In this document: positions 11,416 to 24,348 of the stretch, piece after piece
Position numbering within the stretch: position 1 is the first letter of the stretch
How the letters are laid out: every line of letters starts with the position of its first letter
NCBI GenBank assembly: GCA_036873135.1
Contig: JAPTYO010000002.1
Coordinates: forward strand, 49,160,204-49,224,203
DNA: 64,000 nucleotides
DNA from: Clarkia xantiana subsp. parviflora
Lineage: Eukaryota > Streptophyta > Magnoliopsida > Myrtales > Onagraceae
Direction of reading: 5' to 3'
Made by a program: the position numbers and the translations under genes
The notes under the pieces: generated by a model
Database searches by the model: none
The model's input: only the letters and a program-made list of their open reading frames with translations
What the model was told of the DNA's origin: nothing

Positions 11416-11854
11416 ATCTAGAAAGAATGCAGGCGGACATGATGATTGTAGGGGCCATCGGTGTGGCGGCTTCGTCAGTTGGCACTAAAGTAGGGGATAG
11501 ACGCGGGAGTCGTCAACACGGAATCATGAATTTATTGTTTAATTAGAGAGAAAAAAAATAAAAATAAGGAAGGGGGTGGCCGACATGATATATGCATAGT
11601 AGGGAACGATTAGACGGAGGGGGACTAGAACGCCCGTCCCATGAAGGGCCAAGGAACCTTGCATTCCTCCCGGGCTGGGCTCTCGCGTGTCTGGGGTCCG
11701 ATCAGATCAATCAGCGACCGGTTTACGGAACAAGGAGTGTTGCAAGGGCCAGGAGATTGATAGTTGAACCTGGCTGAAGTTAGTGTTGTGTTCAACTCCG
11801 CGGGTTGGCTGGTTGGAAGGATTGCTTTCTGCCGTCTGTCTTTCCCTTCTCTCT

Positions 11855-12010
11855 CAACCGTATTGGATCAAAAACAATTCTTGGCTGAGGTATTCAAATC
11901 CAGGGATGAATCGAAAAGAAATCTTTATTGGTTCTACCTCCTGTTTTTACGAAGAGAATGAATCTTTTTATCGAAGGATCAGAAAAAGGTGGGTCCAGAT
12001 CGACCAACGG
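11855..12010 (+). pseudogene. ycf2: plastid ycf2 fragment in nuclear DNA (NUPT)
   Basis: The translation gives LDQKQFLAEVFKSRDESK, then in a shifted frame YEENESFYRRIRKRWV, which I recognise as an internal part of the large plastid protein Ycf2. Compared with remembered plastid sequence, the two parts are thrown out of frame by single-base losses in an A run near 11915 and a T run near 11947. This is a non-functional organelle-derived insert. The neighbouring sequence (11600-11850 and 12010-12150) is also GC-richer than its surroundings and may be organellar, but I cannot place it. Confidence 0.8.
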
Positions 12011-12173
12011 ATAAGGATGAGAGTCCTGCAACTAATAAGGCAGGGGCGAGTTACCTCAGAGCAAGCTAGCACTGGTGCTACTGAAATGGGCCTCTACCCA
12101 TACCCTTTTTTACGTCGGTGCAGACCGCCCCTGTACAGCGACGGCTTATAAATTATTCTCGTTAGAGGAAGAA

Positions 12174-12296
12174 GGACTTTGATACCATATAGAAGAATGA
12201 CATTGTATATTGATCTTATCTAGAATTGAGTACATGTACCTATATATATAGATACAAGACTAAATCTAATAACAATATATACATAAAGAGATAATG
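12174..12296 (-). repeat. second copy of the older LTR end, with primer-binding site
   Basis: 12188-12292 is the direct-repeat partner of 838-944. Directly left of it the minus strand reads TGGTATCAAAGTCC, a tRNA-Met-type primer site. So a minus-strand LTR element whose interior (about 11115-12187) is only ~1 kb appears to lie here. The repeat similarity stops near 12296, so this LTR is truncated. Confidence 0.5.
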
Positions 12297-12910
12297 CCAA
12301 GCATTTCAGCATACCAATGAATCTGTCATCGAATGCCTCGGGTTCTTTCGGAAAGTTTCATTTTTTGTGTTCTGTTTCGAATAGGTCTATTGTCGTCTTA
12401 ATCGATGTGATCAGACGCGTGAGCCCTTTTTCGTCAACAAACCATAAATAGAGGAAACATCCTCATTACTTTCCGAGCCCTTGTCCATACGTCTAACTCG
12501 TCAGCGGGATCATGAAAGGTTATTACAACGTCATCACTGCATAGAATACTGTATTATTCTGCCATTAAGGCTCGAGCTTCAGCGGCCTTACCTTTACCGA
12601 AGCAAAGCTATATGGCACACCAAATATGCAATGTGCTGAGTTGTATAAACTCTCATTCTACTTCAGTTGACAGTTGCGAGAGAATTAACTCTCGTGCATT
12701 ATGATCATTCCTCAACCTTTTCTTGTTGTTACTCTCGAGCGGGTTTCCATATTCGTCCAAGCTCATCCTTTTCACTTTCAGATTGACTTGATCGTCAAGA
12801 TCCGCAGCGATAAGGAGGTCCATAACATTATCTCTTCATGCATCATAATCCATGTTGTCCAGATTGCGAGGTTCTTAGAACTGTACCGGTTCAGCCATGA
12901 AAACTAACAC
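12297..12910 (-). pseudogene. unidentified decayed coding sequence, possibly gag-like
   Basis: On the minus strand a broken frame starting near 12900 (ATG at 12898) includes DLDDQVNLKVKRMSLDEYG and other hydrophilic stretches separated by stops. The spacing of recognisable words recalls a Ty1/copia gag, but no diagnostic motif survives. It could equally be a host gene fragment. Confidence 0.25.
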
Positions 12911-13844
12911 ATTGATAATCACGCAAAATCAGGGAGACAAAGACATTTTGAGAAAGAATTGCATATATCAAATATCTATTAAGATGGAATCCGAAAAATA
13001 ATGATTCCTTAGTCATCTAAACCAACAGAACACTAATAAACCAATGGAAGATGGCTGTGAAAGAGTTCACATTATCGTCGTCTTCTATTCAAAAGATCAG
13101 TCTTTTAAAACGGATTTAATCGCAAATTACCGGAACGGAAATTTTAAAACAAACATACCCGATCTTGGCTTTCCCAAGACCCTTTTTATTTTGGAAAAAT
13201 ATTCCGATGAATTCACTCCTTTATATATAATTCTACCATCCATGTAAATTATCATACGCCAGTAACATTCATCACACAAACCACACTCATGCTTACGCTT
13301 CATGCGTCTAATGTTCCGAGGAACTCATGCTTGCATATATAATTCTACTTCCAAGTAAATTATGAAATGCGGCTACATCTTCAACATTTTAGCATACGTG
13401 TCAAACATGAAACTTCCATATCAATCATACATATTTGTAGACTGGTTTTCGATTTTAAAATAATTTTAAACATTAGGGGCTGATTTTCAATTCATGCTTA
13501 TATTCAATTACGCAACATTCTAGACATGAATCCTCGACATTTCCAACCACCACAGCATGTCTATCCTAGTGCGCATTCCATATATTTAACCAGGGCTCCA
13601 CCCCCAACATGCTCTATCCAGCTAGCTTGACTCAGTTAAGACGACGGTTCTAATCATGCATAAATATATATTGAATAATAAACAATTGCAATTCAGCCCA
13701 CTAATTAATCTAGTCCCAAAAACATGTATCTCCGAGATCCATCCCCATAATTGAAACAAGGCATTAAGGTTATCAACCCTTGAGCCATGTGTAGGCCATT
13801 TAAGGTTCAAAAACATTTGGATTTTAAAATTTGACCTCCCTACT
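12911..13844. other. intergenic sequence, nothing recognised
   Basis: Moderately AT-rich, with short frames only. No terminal repeats or protein similarity noticed. Confidence 0.5.
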
Positions 13845-14185
13845 GACTTGAGTTCGGTTTTGAAAATTCAGTTCGGTTCAGTCAATTTCGGTCCGATTGG
13901 TTCGGTTCGGTCTAGAAATTCCGGTTCGAGTCCGGTCCTATGTAAATCCGCTTCGGTTCGGTCCGGTTTTAATTTCAAAATCGTGTACGCTCCGAACTGG
14001 TCCAATAAAATAGGGTTTGGTTCGGTTCAACACACAAAACCGGATCGGTTAGATCCACTTAGTTACCCCGGTCCGACCCGACCCGATTAGGTCGAACCGA
14101 TTGAGAAAATCTGGTTCGGTTTTATTCGTCCCGGTTTGACATATTGGACCGGCCAATAAATAAAACCAAAAAGTTTGGACCGAAA
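13845..14185. repeat. CGGTTC-rich low-complexity repeat
   Basis: Dense repeats of GGTTCGGTT and CCGGTTC with their complements, like the terminal regions of the hAT-type MITE at 34997-36102. I could not find matching terminal repeats or a target duplication, so it is probably a decayed member of a similar family. Confidence 0.5.
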
Positions 14186-14879
14186 TGTTTACTTGTGGCC
14201 TAAGTAGGGTATTGAAGTACATTAAAAAAAAATATTTAACTTAGGCACAAAGTAACATTAACTATACAAAATAATTTCAAATATTACATATATATATATA
14301 TATATAATTTCGGCAATAATTGTAACTTATATATACTTATTGCAAAGATTCTATCTTTAAGACTAAATCAATCAACAATATATATATGTGTAAAATTTGG
14401 CTATCATATATAAATATATATTTTATTTTTTGTCAATATCTTAATAGGGAAACAAATATACTGACAATATATTTTCTCAATCTTTTAGGAAACTAAATCT
14501 ATCAATAATATCTTTAACCCGATTAAATATTTAGATATATTGACAGTTATATATATTTCTATATATATTTAATGTGAATCTATCCTCATGTTTTCAATTA
14601 TAGATATATTGTTACCTAGAATAAAAATTAAAACATGGTAATTTCTTAGCTTTCTTGGAGCCTAAGAAATTAAAAAATTTACCTTGTAATTTTAGGGTTT
14701 GGCCGAAATAAACACTAAATTGGAAATAAGTGGTCAAATTGCAATATCAAATTTTAATAATATCTACAATCCAATGTTCAATTTTGATAAATATCACATT
14801 TTTCTTGAAGATCATGAACATCAAATTTTCTAAGAACATCATGTAAATTTCGGACCTCACAAGTAGTCCATAGTCCCAA
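14186..14879. other. AT-rich intergenic sequence
   Basis: Long AT-rich stretch with TATATA runs and no gene. The right part (about 14690-14880) resembles 33180-33300 loosely and may belong to an old LTR element. Confidence 0.45.
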
Positions 14880-15090
14880 GATTCTTGCAGAAGGGAGTTC
14901 ACGATCCTCCGGTCGGCACCTGTAGAGGTTCTTGTGAAGGAAGCCCTACGCGGTATATTCTCCACCGCAAAGCCTCAGATCGATTCTTGATAAAGGACAG
15001 ATCTCCGGAGTGTTTGCTCGAAGGCAAATTAGCACACCCTTGGTGTATGTGTGGTTCGGACGATATAGGTGTTATGGGACATCACTAATA
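14880..15090. repeat. LTR-like fragment
   Basis: Shares the phrase GGGAGTTCACGATC and general organisation with 33425-33560, which lies beside a tRNA-Met-type primer site. Probably a decayed Ty1/copia-type LTR. No boundaries could be set. Confidence 0.3.
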
Positions 15091-16320
15091 ATTCAGCCAA
15101 TCTATGTATAAGGGATGCCCAATTTTAGGTCTTTCATGTCAATTGGGATTTGGGTCTGGCCCAATGTCCTATTGTGACATGTACCCAATTAATTTAGGTA
15201 ATATATATATATATATAATAGGCTTCCATTTACAGCGCTCATCACCATATACTTACACTAACAAGACATATATTGTGGGCTTACCACCTTCCATATGTTG
15301 GCTGAGACACAAATGTGTTATTTCCAATTCGAACTTGAGAATCACAGAATCTCATGGGAGTACTTTAGGTACGCGTGTTCAATGTTCAATAATGAACTAT
15401 ATACAGCCAACCAAAAATGCAAGAAATATATATATATATATATATTTTGTGGATCTAGAATATGATATTGGTGGGGGAGGAACACCCGAGAACTGCACGA
15501 AACGAATCTCTCCATGATATCTCAGGAAGTTAAAATGTCGAGATTATACAACTGACAACCTGTATGAAAGGATACCATTGACCAACTTGGTCGACTCAGG
15601 AAGTATACACATAACTTCATTAGCACGTCGACCTCACAAAGTCCGAGACTTCAGTACCAACGCATTCTCGAAGCAAGTGAAGCCATTTCCAATGGAGATA
15701 GAATCAGCTGTGATATGAAGTTTGTCGTCGGGTTACGTTCTTAATTAATGATCACAATTTTGTGGCTGATTTCTTTATTATTCTGTTGGAAGGGTTGGAT
15801 ATAGGTGTCCATAGATTGCGCGTACTGGGCCTGTAAAGTGGAATTTGAAAGACCGTAGTTTGTAATTAACTTGGTAGGGTCATCATGTACTTCTTCAAGG
15901 GATGAAAGTAGCATGTTTATCGAGCCTGAGCTCCGATCAACACCACCTAGATCAATTTTTAGGAGACTGGGGTAGCATATATCACGATCCAATGGGGTTT
16001 TCTCTGAACTACCCTAACCACGACTTGGGGACAAGCTCGTTTCCCATGAGGAGTGTAATGTTACAAGCCAATTAGTGGCCTGGGTTTGCCCCAGGGCTCC
16101 CAAACCAAGTGGTTAGGGTTTTTATTTAGTTTTAGGTATTTAGAAGATATACTTGAATATTTTATTTCCTATATAGTCTAAATAATTAATTGAGATATAT
16201 ATTTATCTCAATCAACATATTATGTTTTTTAAATTGTAATCCCCTAATTAAGGTCCTATTTATGAATGAGAAAGTAAGCATCATTTATCAGTTATTAGTA
16301 TATTCATTCCTAGATCCGCC
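15091..16320. other. upstream region of the cyclopropane synthase gene
   Basis: Short frames only; a minus-strand frame at 15741-15992 is unrecognised. I searched by eye for an exon encoding the usual N-terminal GxGxxG dinucleotide-binding motif of the downstream gene and saw none. Confidence 0.4.
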
Positions 16321-16323
16321 ATG
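16321..16323 (+). other. candidate start codon ending exactly at a splice donor
   Basis: CCGCCATG is followed at once by GTAAGC. Splicing from here to 16591 would place ATG in phase 0 in front of the first conserved exon of the cyclopropane synthase gene. A plausible but untested start. Confidence 0.35.
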
Positions 16324-16590
16324 GTAAGCATCAATTTATTATTATATTAATATTTAAGTATAGCAAGGTATGGATGTAAAGTTGAATAAGTAACTAGCTA
16401 GCAGCTTAGCTAGGTTTTGTTTTTAATAGTGAATATATTGTATTAGAAAATATTGATCAAGGAGTGATTGAAATTTAGTGATGTGTGTATTAATTAATTG
16501 TTAAGTTGAGAAATAAAGAACTAATGATGAAAAAGCAACAGGTAAGTAACCTGGTAGGGTATAATGAGTTAGTTGGTGTGGAAGGTGCAG

Positions 16591-19500
16591 GTTACGTATC
16601 CAAATATGATGGAATTCTTTGAGAAGCTTGGGATTGAGATGGAGGTGTGTGACATGTCGTTCGCCGTGAGCTTAGACAAAGGGAGAGGGTGCGAATGGGG
16701 GAGCAGGAATGGTGTGTCCAGCCTCTTTGCCCAATACACAAATTTCTTCAACCCTTACTTCTGGCAGATGCTAAATGAAATCCTCAAGTTTAAGGCTGAT
16801 GTCCTCAAGTAATTAAGTTAATTATATATATATATATGTTTAATTCAACATCCATCTTATTGAGTTGTTTCATCTACTTTGCATGCATGCAGTTACCTTC
16901 AAGTACTGGAAAACAACCCGGACATTAATCGCACTGAAACCCTAGGTCAATTCATCAAATCAAGGGGTTATTCCCAACTATTCCAACATGCATATCTTGT
17001 AAGAATTATATATCCTCCAGTCCTATCTAACTAATTTCCTCAGTTAAAATTATAAGATGTCAGTTTCCAAAGTAACCAACCAAACAGTGATGATATTGTA
17101 TGAAATTAAATTATGGGTATAATGAATGCATGGTGGTATAGATTCCGATATGCGGTTCAATCTGGTCTTGCCCATCAGAAGGTGTTATGAGCTTTTCAGC
17201 TTACTCAGTTTTGTCATTTTGCCGGAACCACCATCTACTTCAGGTACGCTAATTAATTTAACTTATATATATATATGCAATTAATCCATTCCAACCAATC
17301 TAGCTATATATATATATGAGTAGAAATTATATTGTTGATGCATGCATGCAGGTACTTGGACGCCCACAGTGGTTAACCGTTAGTAAGCGTTCAAAAACTT
17401 ATGTCAATAAGGTACGTACGTACGTATATGGAGCTATAGCTATTATCTACCTACATTTGATGATTAATAATTCCAAACTTACTACTAATCATGGTTCATT
17501 CAACTATTATAATATTAATTAGGTTCGGGAAGTGCTAGAGAGTCGAGGTTGTGAAATAAGAACAAGTTGCAAGGTGCATTCTATTTCAACATCTCATGAC
17601 GGTAAGTACATCGTCCATCAATCTAGCTAGCCAGTTCTTTCTTTTTAATTATAAATAATGGTTTCTAAATATATATATATATATATAAACCATAGGATGC
17701 ACAGTGTACAGTGGAGATGAGGGGTCAGAAGAAGAAAAGTACGATGGGTGCATTGTTGCTGTACATGCACCAGACGCGCTAACAATGTTGGGTAACCAAG
17801 CAACTTTTGACGAAACCAGAATATTAGGGGCTTTTCAATATGCCTACAGGTATTTATTTATTTATTTATTAGCTTAAGCTTATAATTGGAAATCATTTGA
17901 TTACAAACTAATTAATTATAAATATTCATCAAATAGCGATATTTATCTCCATCACGATATAAGTTTGATGCCAAAGAAGGCAGCTGCCTGGAGTGCTTGG
18001 AACTTCTTAGGAAGTAGTGATACTAAAGTGTGCTTGACTTACTGGCTCAATGTACTACAGGTTAGTTAGTAAAATTAATTGGTTCCATTATATATATATA
18101 TATATATAATTCCTAAAAATATATAGCTTAATTGCTTGGGTGGGTTGCAGAATCTTGATACAGAGGTTCCATATTTGGTAACCCTGAATCCTGAGCGTGA
18201 ACCAGAGGGTAAGTTGGTCAAGTGGTCCACTGGCCACCCAGTGCCATCTGTTGCAGCATCAAAAGCATCCCTTGACCTACATCATATTCAAGGGACGAGA
18301 CATATCTGGTTTTGTGGAGCTTACTTGGGTACATACATACATAATCTCTTTCCATCCAACATTACTTAATTAATTAATAATCTAAATTCTGATCAGTGAA
18401 GAAATCCTTTGATTTTTTCGTCAGGCTACGGTTTTCATGAGGATGGGCTAAAGGTAACTAGCTAATGATGACTATCTTCTATATCCATCCAGATGTCTGC
18501 CTGTCTAGCTATATAACTAGTTATATATATATATATATAGTAATTAATTAAGGAGGTATTTATGTACGTACGAGTGAGTGCAGGCGGGAATAAGTGCTGC
18601 TCATGGATTAATTAGAAAACAGTATTGCCTTGTTGAAAATCCAAAGCACATGGTACTCTCTCTTTTAGAAACAGGAGCACGCCTTCTCACTACTCGCTTC
18701 CTCCAACAATATATCTCAACAGGCACTTTGATGTGAGTGACTCTCATTTCCTTTGCTTCTCCATAACTTTAAATACTCATTCATCTCTTATTAATTATTT
18801 AATTAACAATATAATGTCATGCATATATAATAGATTACTGGAGCAAGGAGGAACCATATTTAGTTTCCAGGCATCCAAACAAAAATGTCCTCTCAAAGTT
18901 ACTTTGAGAATCCACAACCCTCAATTTTATTGCAAGGTACATACGTATGTATAGTTACTATTTACTTCAAAATGCATGCTACTACTGATCTGTCTCAATA
19001 TGAATTAAGGTTTGGCCATCTTAATTAATTTTATTAGGTTATGACTCAAGCTGACTTAGGCCTTGCGGATGCATATATAAATGGAGATTTTTCTTTTGTC
19101 GACAAGGATCAAGGTCTATTAAATTTTTTCGAGGTGATATATATTAATTACTATCCAATCAGTACAGCCATCTACTTAAATTAATCTTCCTTTATAACAC
19201 ATATATACATTGTGTCGTTGTTGATCAGATTCTTATAGCCAATAGAGATCTAGACTCTGATTCTTCTACCTCAAAATCATATTTGAGACGAAGGTATATA
19301 TATATATATAATAATAAGGCCGATAGAGATCACAACTTTGATTACTTACACATATTTGATCATATATATATATATTTTAGGGGATGGTGGACACCACTAT
19401 TATTCACAGCCAGTGCTGCATCTGCAAAATACTTCTTAAAGCATGTTTTGAGACAGAACACACTTACCCAAGCTCGAAGGAACATTTCTCGACATTATGA

Positions 19501-21206
19501 CCTAGTACGTGAATATTACAACTCTCAATTATATAAATATATAATAATGTTACTCTAAAAGATAAAAGCTTTACTTGCAATTTATTTATCCTTTCAGAGT
19601 AATGAGATGTTCTCTATGTTCTTGGATGAGTCGATGACATATTCTTGTGCTGTATTCAAGGTCAGTCATATATATATTGAATCATGCAATATGTTTCTTG
19701 CAAATAGTTCATATGTATAGTTTTGTTTTGACTCATTCTGATGTTAAACAGTCGGAAAATGAAGACCTCAAATCTGCACAAATGCGAAAGATTTCTCTTC
19801 TTATCAAGAAGGTACGTAATAAAGTAGGTAGTCTCCTCTTAATTAATGAATTGATGAATAATAATAGAGTTAATTAATTAGAATTGCAATGAATTAGGCA
19901 AGAGTAGAGAAAGAACATCATGTTCTTGAGATTGGATGTGGATGGGGAAGTTTAGCTATTGAGTTGGTAAGACAAACAAGATGCAAATACACGGGAATTA
20001 CTTTGTCGGAAGAGCAGCTCAAGTATGCAGAGTTGAGAGTGAAAGAAGCTGGACTTGAGGTATATATATATATTCTTAATTAATTAATTAATTAATTAGT
20101 TAATTTCCAATCAAATCAAGTTCAACTTGCAATATAATTAATTAATTAATTAATATTTGTTTCCTAGGATCACATCACGTTTCTTCTTTGTGATTACCGT
20201 CAATTGCCTCCTGCTAATAAGTACAATCGAATCATTTCCTGGTGAGCTAGCTAACTTTGTTAATTATATATATATATATTAACATGTTATGTTACAACAA
20301 CCAACCAATTCAAAACACTGACTGACATATATAATGAATCATGCAGTGAGATGTTAGAAGCTGTTGGTCATGAGTACATGGAAGAGTTCTTTGGCTGTTG
20401 TGAGTCAATGTTAGCACAAAATGGATTGTTCATATTGCAGGTATATATATATATATAGAGAGAGTTACAGTAAAGTGGTGTTGTACGTACGTACATGTTA
20501 TCCTCAAATTGAATAGTGGATGCATGTGTGTGCAGTTCATATCGATACCGGATGAAAGGTACGATGAATACAGACAAAGTTCAGACTTTATAAAGGAATA
20601 CATATTCCCTGGGGGTTGCTTGCCTTCATTAAGTAGAGTAACATCAGTCATGTCCTCTTCTTCCAGATTTTGGTGAGAATTTTTAACTACTACTACTATC
20701 TTATTCTTATTGCACTCCACTCACTCATTGTATATATATATATATGCAGCGTGGAGCACCTTGAGAACATTGGAATTCATTATCATCAGACACTGAGGTG
20801 CTGGAGAAACAATTTTATGAAAAGACAGAGGTAATTATTAAATAATAAATGTTAATCAACTTTAATTATACCAAGTTTGCATATATTGACGCTTCTCTCT
20901 ATAACTCTATATACATCAGGGAAATAATAGATTTGGGATTCGATGAAAAGTTTATCCGCACATGGGAATATTACTTTGATTATTGTGCGGCAGGATTTAA
21001 GACCCATACACTAGGAAATTATCAGGTAAACATTCATTTCCATCTACATATGGGACGGACAAACACAACAAATACTCTTTGTCATTTTTACAGCTTTATT
21101 TATTTATTATCATTTTTGTTTTTAATGAATGCAGATTGTGTTTTCACGACCAGGCAACAACTCCGTCTTTGGCAATATATATCAAAGTTTTCCGAGTGCC
21201 ATATAA
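16591..21206 (+). CDS. plant cyclopropane-fatty-acid-phospholipid synthase, first exon not found
   Basis: Fuses an N-terminal FAD-dependent amine-oxidase-like domain to a C-terminal SAM-dependent synthase that adds a methylene bridge to unsaturated acyl chains of phospholipids. Exons: 16591-16808, 16893-16998, 17142-17243, 17352-17411, 17523-17601, 17696-17849, 17937-18060, 18151-18328, 18425-18453, 18584-18732, 18834-18936, 19038-19133, 19229-19293, 19381-19504, 19598-19660, 19752-19811, 19898-20059, 20168-20241, 20347-20440, 20536-20672, 20750-20830, 20920-21025, 21135-21206. All are GT-AG and the frame stays open for 811 codons to TAA. Marks: VTYPNMMEFF at the start, SAM-binding VLEIGCGWGSLAIE, RIISCEMLEAVGHEY with the conserved Cys, and FPGGCLPSL. 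Plant homologues have about 50-60 more N-terminal residues with the GxGxxG motif, not seen upstream. Either exon 1 lies beyond the window's repeats, or a short form starts at 16321 or at an internal Met. Confident of family, unsure of activity. Confidence 0.9.
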
Positions 21207-21467
21207 TTCTTCTTTGCCTGCCTGCCACTATAAATCTACAACCCCAATTGTTACTTTTTCAAACTAATTTTTGAATTAAATGTTATATTTTCATCTTCTT
21301 CTTTATTAACTCCTCAACAAATTTGTTATTGGTTATTATTTGCGTCAAACATTTAAATTTAATTTTATAAAAAAAATAACCCGATTGTTACTGCTTCATC
21401 CATTCATACTGTGCCACTTCATATTTTTCCCACATACTTACGCGCTTGCTCCTGCTTCATTCAATAT
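21207..21467. other. 3' flank of the cyclopropane synthase gene
   Basis: AT-rich sequence expected to hold the 3' UTR. No other gene is visible before the first Helitron end. Confidence 0.5.
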
Positions 21468-21468
21468 A

Positions 21469-21498
21469 CTAGGTGCTAACCCCACGCTACGCGTGGGG
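21469..21498 (-). mobile_element. Helitron 3' terminus 1
   Basis: On the minus strand a GC-rich hairpin (CCCCACGCGTAGCGTGGGG) is followed by about eight bases and then CTAG before T, the Helitron 3' signature. The element would extend to the right. I could not fix its 5' end. Confidence 0.7.
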
Positions 21499-21683
21499 CA
21501 ATATGTTAAATAAAATATATTTACTTGTATATAAAATAATTTTTTTTTGCCACAAGTATGTAGAAAAAATTATATTTTGAAATTAATGAAAAATTATGAA
21601 ATAAACTAATATTGAAGTGTAGATTATTGATGGCGATCTTTTTATAGAGGTTGCATGATTTTACCTTAGAATTATTATTATTA

Positions 21684-21712
21684 CTAGCCACTGGCCCCGC
21701 GCACCGCGCGGG
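21684..21712 (-). mobile_element. Helitron 3' terminus 2
   Basis: Minus strand hairpin CCCGCGCGGTGCGCGGG, a short spacer, then CTAG before T. Same orientation as the neighbouring termini. Confidence 0.7.
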
Positions 21713-22298
21713 ACGAAAAATCTAAATAAAATTAAAATTTAAAAATGAAAAAGTAAAAAAAAAAAAACTTGAAGTTTCAATATTTTATATTATTAATATT
21801 GTCTAGATTTAAATTTAGAATAATTTATATATTAAAAAAATTTCTTATATACATTTTACCAATTTATATATGTATAATATTGCTAAGATGTTTATTTATA
21901 TAATTAATATGGCATATACACTTACGTATTATATTATATATATATATAGCATATAAGTTTAGACTTAGTATATCTTAGCATATTATCATAGATCAATTTA
22001 AATATGTTAGTTATAATATTTTTTAATCATTCTACCCATATATAAATATTGTATTTGTCTATACATATATAACGTTTTCTAATATTTATTATTAGATTGC
22101 CGTTACTTTAGTTTATATTACCAACTTAATATTTTTTTTATTTTTTTCTAATTATGTGGCGAATGAAAATTTATTTCTTATTATATATATTGTCTATACA
22201 TATATATATTATTATACAAACGTAGGAATTTTTTTTGGTAAACAATTAAGGAAGCTTACCTTCTAATATGTATATATTATTATTACATTGATTATTAT

Positions 22299-22568
22299 CT
22301 ACTATATATATCGTGCTTACGTGGCGACCTATGGTCTTCCGGTTCAAACTGTATAGATTTGTTATTTAAAAGGAAACTTCTAATTAATTTGTTTCTTTAA
22401 ATTGCGTAGAGACCAAAATAGGAGATAAAAACACTTCTTAATTTTCAATCAGTCAATATTATGTATCTAAATTTAGAGAACCCCTATTAAATTAGGAAAC
22501 GCTGACTGTACGAACTGCACACGTGTCAGTCAGAGGGCTTTCGGTGCCGAATTAATATAATATAGTAG
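22299..22568. mobile_element. possible small MITE
   Basis: Inverted ends CTACTATAT and ATATAGTAG bound a 270-bp segment flanked on both sides by ATTATTAT (22291-22298 and 22569-22576). An 8-bp duplication would fit the hAT superfamily, but the duplication is simple sequence, so chance is possible. Confidence 0.4.
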
Positions 22569-22640
22569 ATTATTATGAGTAATTTATGTTATATATATGA
22601 AACTTTCTGGATCATCATGCGCACCACGTAGGGTCATCAC

Positions 22641-22745
22641 CTAGGTGCTATTCTCGCACTCCACACGGGATAGAAAATAAAAGTAGTGCAAGCGCACCAT
22701 GTAGGATCATTATCTAGGTGCTATTCTCGCGCTCCACGCGGGATA
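22641..22745 (-). mobile_element. two degenerate Helitron-like 3' ends in tandem
   Basis: At 22641 and again at 22714 CTAG (minus strand) is preceded by a GC-rich imperfect hairpin. The two copies are about 73 bp apart and similar to each other (shared GGTGCTATTCTCGC), so a terminal segment seems to have been duplicated. Confidence 0.5.
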
Positions 22746-22939
22746 AAAAATAAGATTGGACATAAAAATAGTATTTTTTTAAAAAAAATTAAAAGGTTTA
22801 TTGCTTTTAATACATAGCAATATATTTGAAGAAAATATTAAGCCGATATATATTATGCACATATTATTGTAATTTATATTTTTTTTACTAAACAGCATAA
22901 ACATGAAAATGTTGTGTACAAATTTTATTTTCAAATACA

Positions 22940-23060
<121 letters not shown>

Positions 23061-23198
23061 TTGAGTTATAAATTGTTAAATATTTAATGATGATTTGGAC
23101 TTTGGAAGAGGTTGATTGGAGGAGAGGGTTGATGTGGCTGATGATGTGTCAGCGTGAGATTACTCATGTTACTCTCTCACTTCTTGATTATATATATA

Positions 23199-23689
23199 CT
23201 AGGGGCTGACCCCGCGCTACGCGCGGGGCGACCCGTTAAAGAGTACATGTTTCATTGTATGTAAAATTTTAAAATTATGCTTTGAGTTTGTTGCATTTAA
23301 TAATATATTTTTTCCATAAAAAATATATTATATATAATAAAAGAAATATATTTGCTATTAATACCTTGAAGAACAAAAAAATCGGGTAAAATCAACCACT
23401 TACAATCGTCTTTCTATTATTTTATTTTTGGCCAAGAATCGTCTTTCTATTAAATATAATAGTTTAATGTGTTTCTAATAACAAAATTAGTGATAATTAA
23501 TGCAGATTAAGTAAAGTGTGTTATTTTTAAGAAATTAAATAATAATTTTAGTATAATTTAAGTGCTGACGTGGCAATTTTATAGCCAACCCTATTTGCTG
23601 ATGTGGCACATCCAAATTTATTTTCATGGATGATGTGGCACTACCATATTGCTACACTCTCTCACATGCTAACTTATTATATATATAGA
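23199..23689 (-). mobile_element. non-autonomous Helitron, about 490 bp
   Basis: 3' end: minus-strand hairpin CCCCGCGCGTAGCGCGGGG (23210-23228), then spacer, then CTAG before T. A plausible 5' end TCTATATATATAATAAG starts on the minus strand at 23689. The interior has no gene. The 5' boundary lies in AT-rich sequence and is uncertain. Confidence 0.55.
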
Positions 23690-24319
23690 TATATATATAT
23701 ATATTGATTTTCTTTCATCTGTTGTTTAAAACAATAAAACGTAACCCAAGCGTCAACTAAAATCTAACCTTCCGCTCCGCCTTTTCCACCCATACCTGTC
23801 CTTTGAGAGTTCTCGACGGCAAAATCAACGACGTAAGGCAGATTTTTGCACAGCTTCTTCAAAGCCTTTCAATTGGGAGAGTTTACCCTACGCTCTTGGT
23901 GTCATCTTAATGAGAATGAAATTGTCAATTCTGTGATACGGTGTCGAGTTTTGGTGTGCGAATTCAGTTTTTTATGCGAAACAGCAGGCTGAGCAATATG
24001 CATAGCTTATCTATGGAGTACGATGTTTTCAGCCAAATTCTTTCATCTAGAGGGTAAAAATATGGACGGAATTTCAACGATTGGACTAAAAGTATACAAG
24101 TTGCAAACGTATGGTACAAAAAAATATAAAAAAAGATGTTGTACCAAAAGCCAAAATTGGTCAAACATGTGATACCAGAAGACCTATTAACTCTTTATTT
24201 TATCTTTCATCATTTTTTTTGTCAATCTTTTTGTTAAGTGTTCATTTTAATAATAAAAAAATATGTAGAGCTAAGATAGAGTTGAAAATAGTAGATATCA
24301 TTGAAGTAATAATAGAGAA

Positions 24320-24348
24320 TTAGGTGCATTTCCCGCGCATCGCGCGGG
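24320..24348 (-). mobile_element. Helitron 3' terminus with CTAA end
   Basis: Minus-strand hairpin CCCGCGCGATGCGCGGG (24332-24348), spacer, then CTAA before T, matching the CTRR rule. The body would extend right into 24349 onward, which includes small open frames at 24509-24734 with no recognised product. Confidence 0.65.

Noticed and set aside
15741..15992. 83-codon minus-strand frame
   Set aside because: Looks coding-like in composition, but I recognise no family and find no splice partners.
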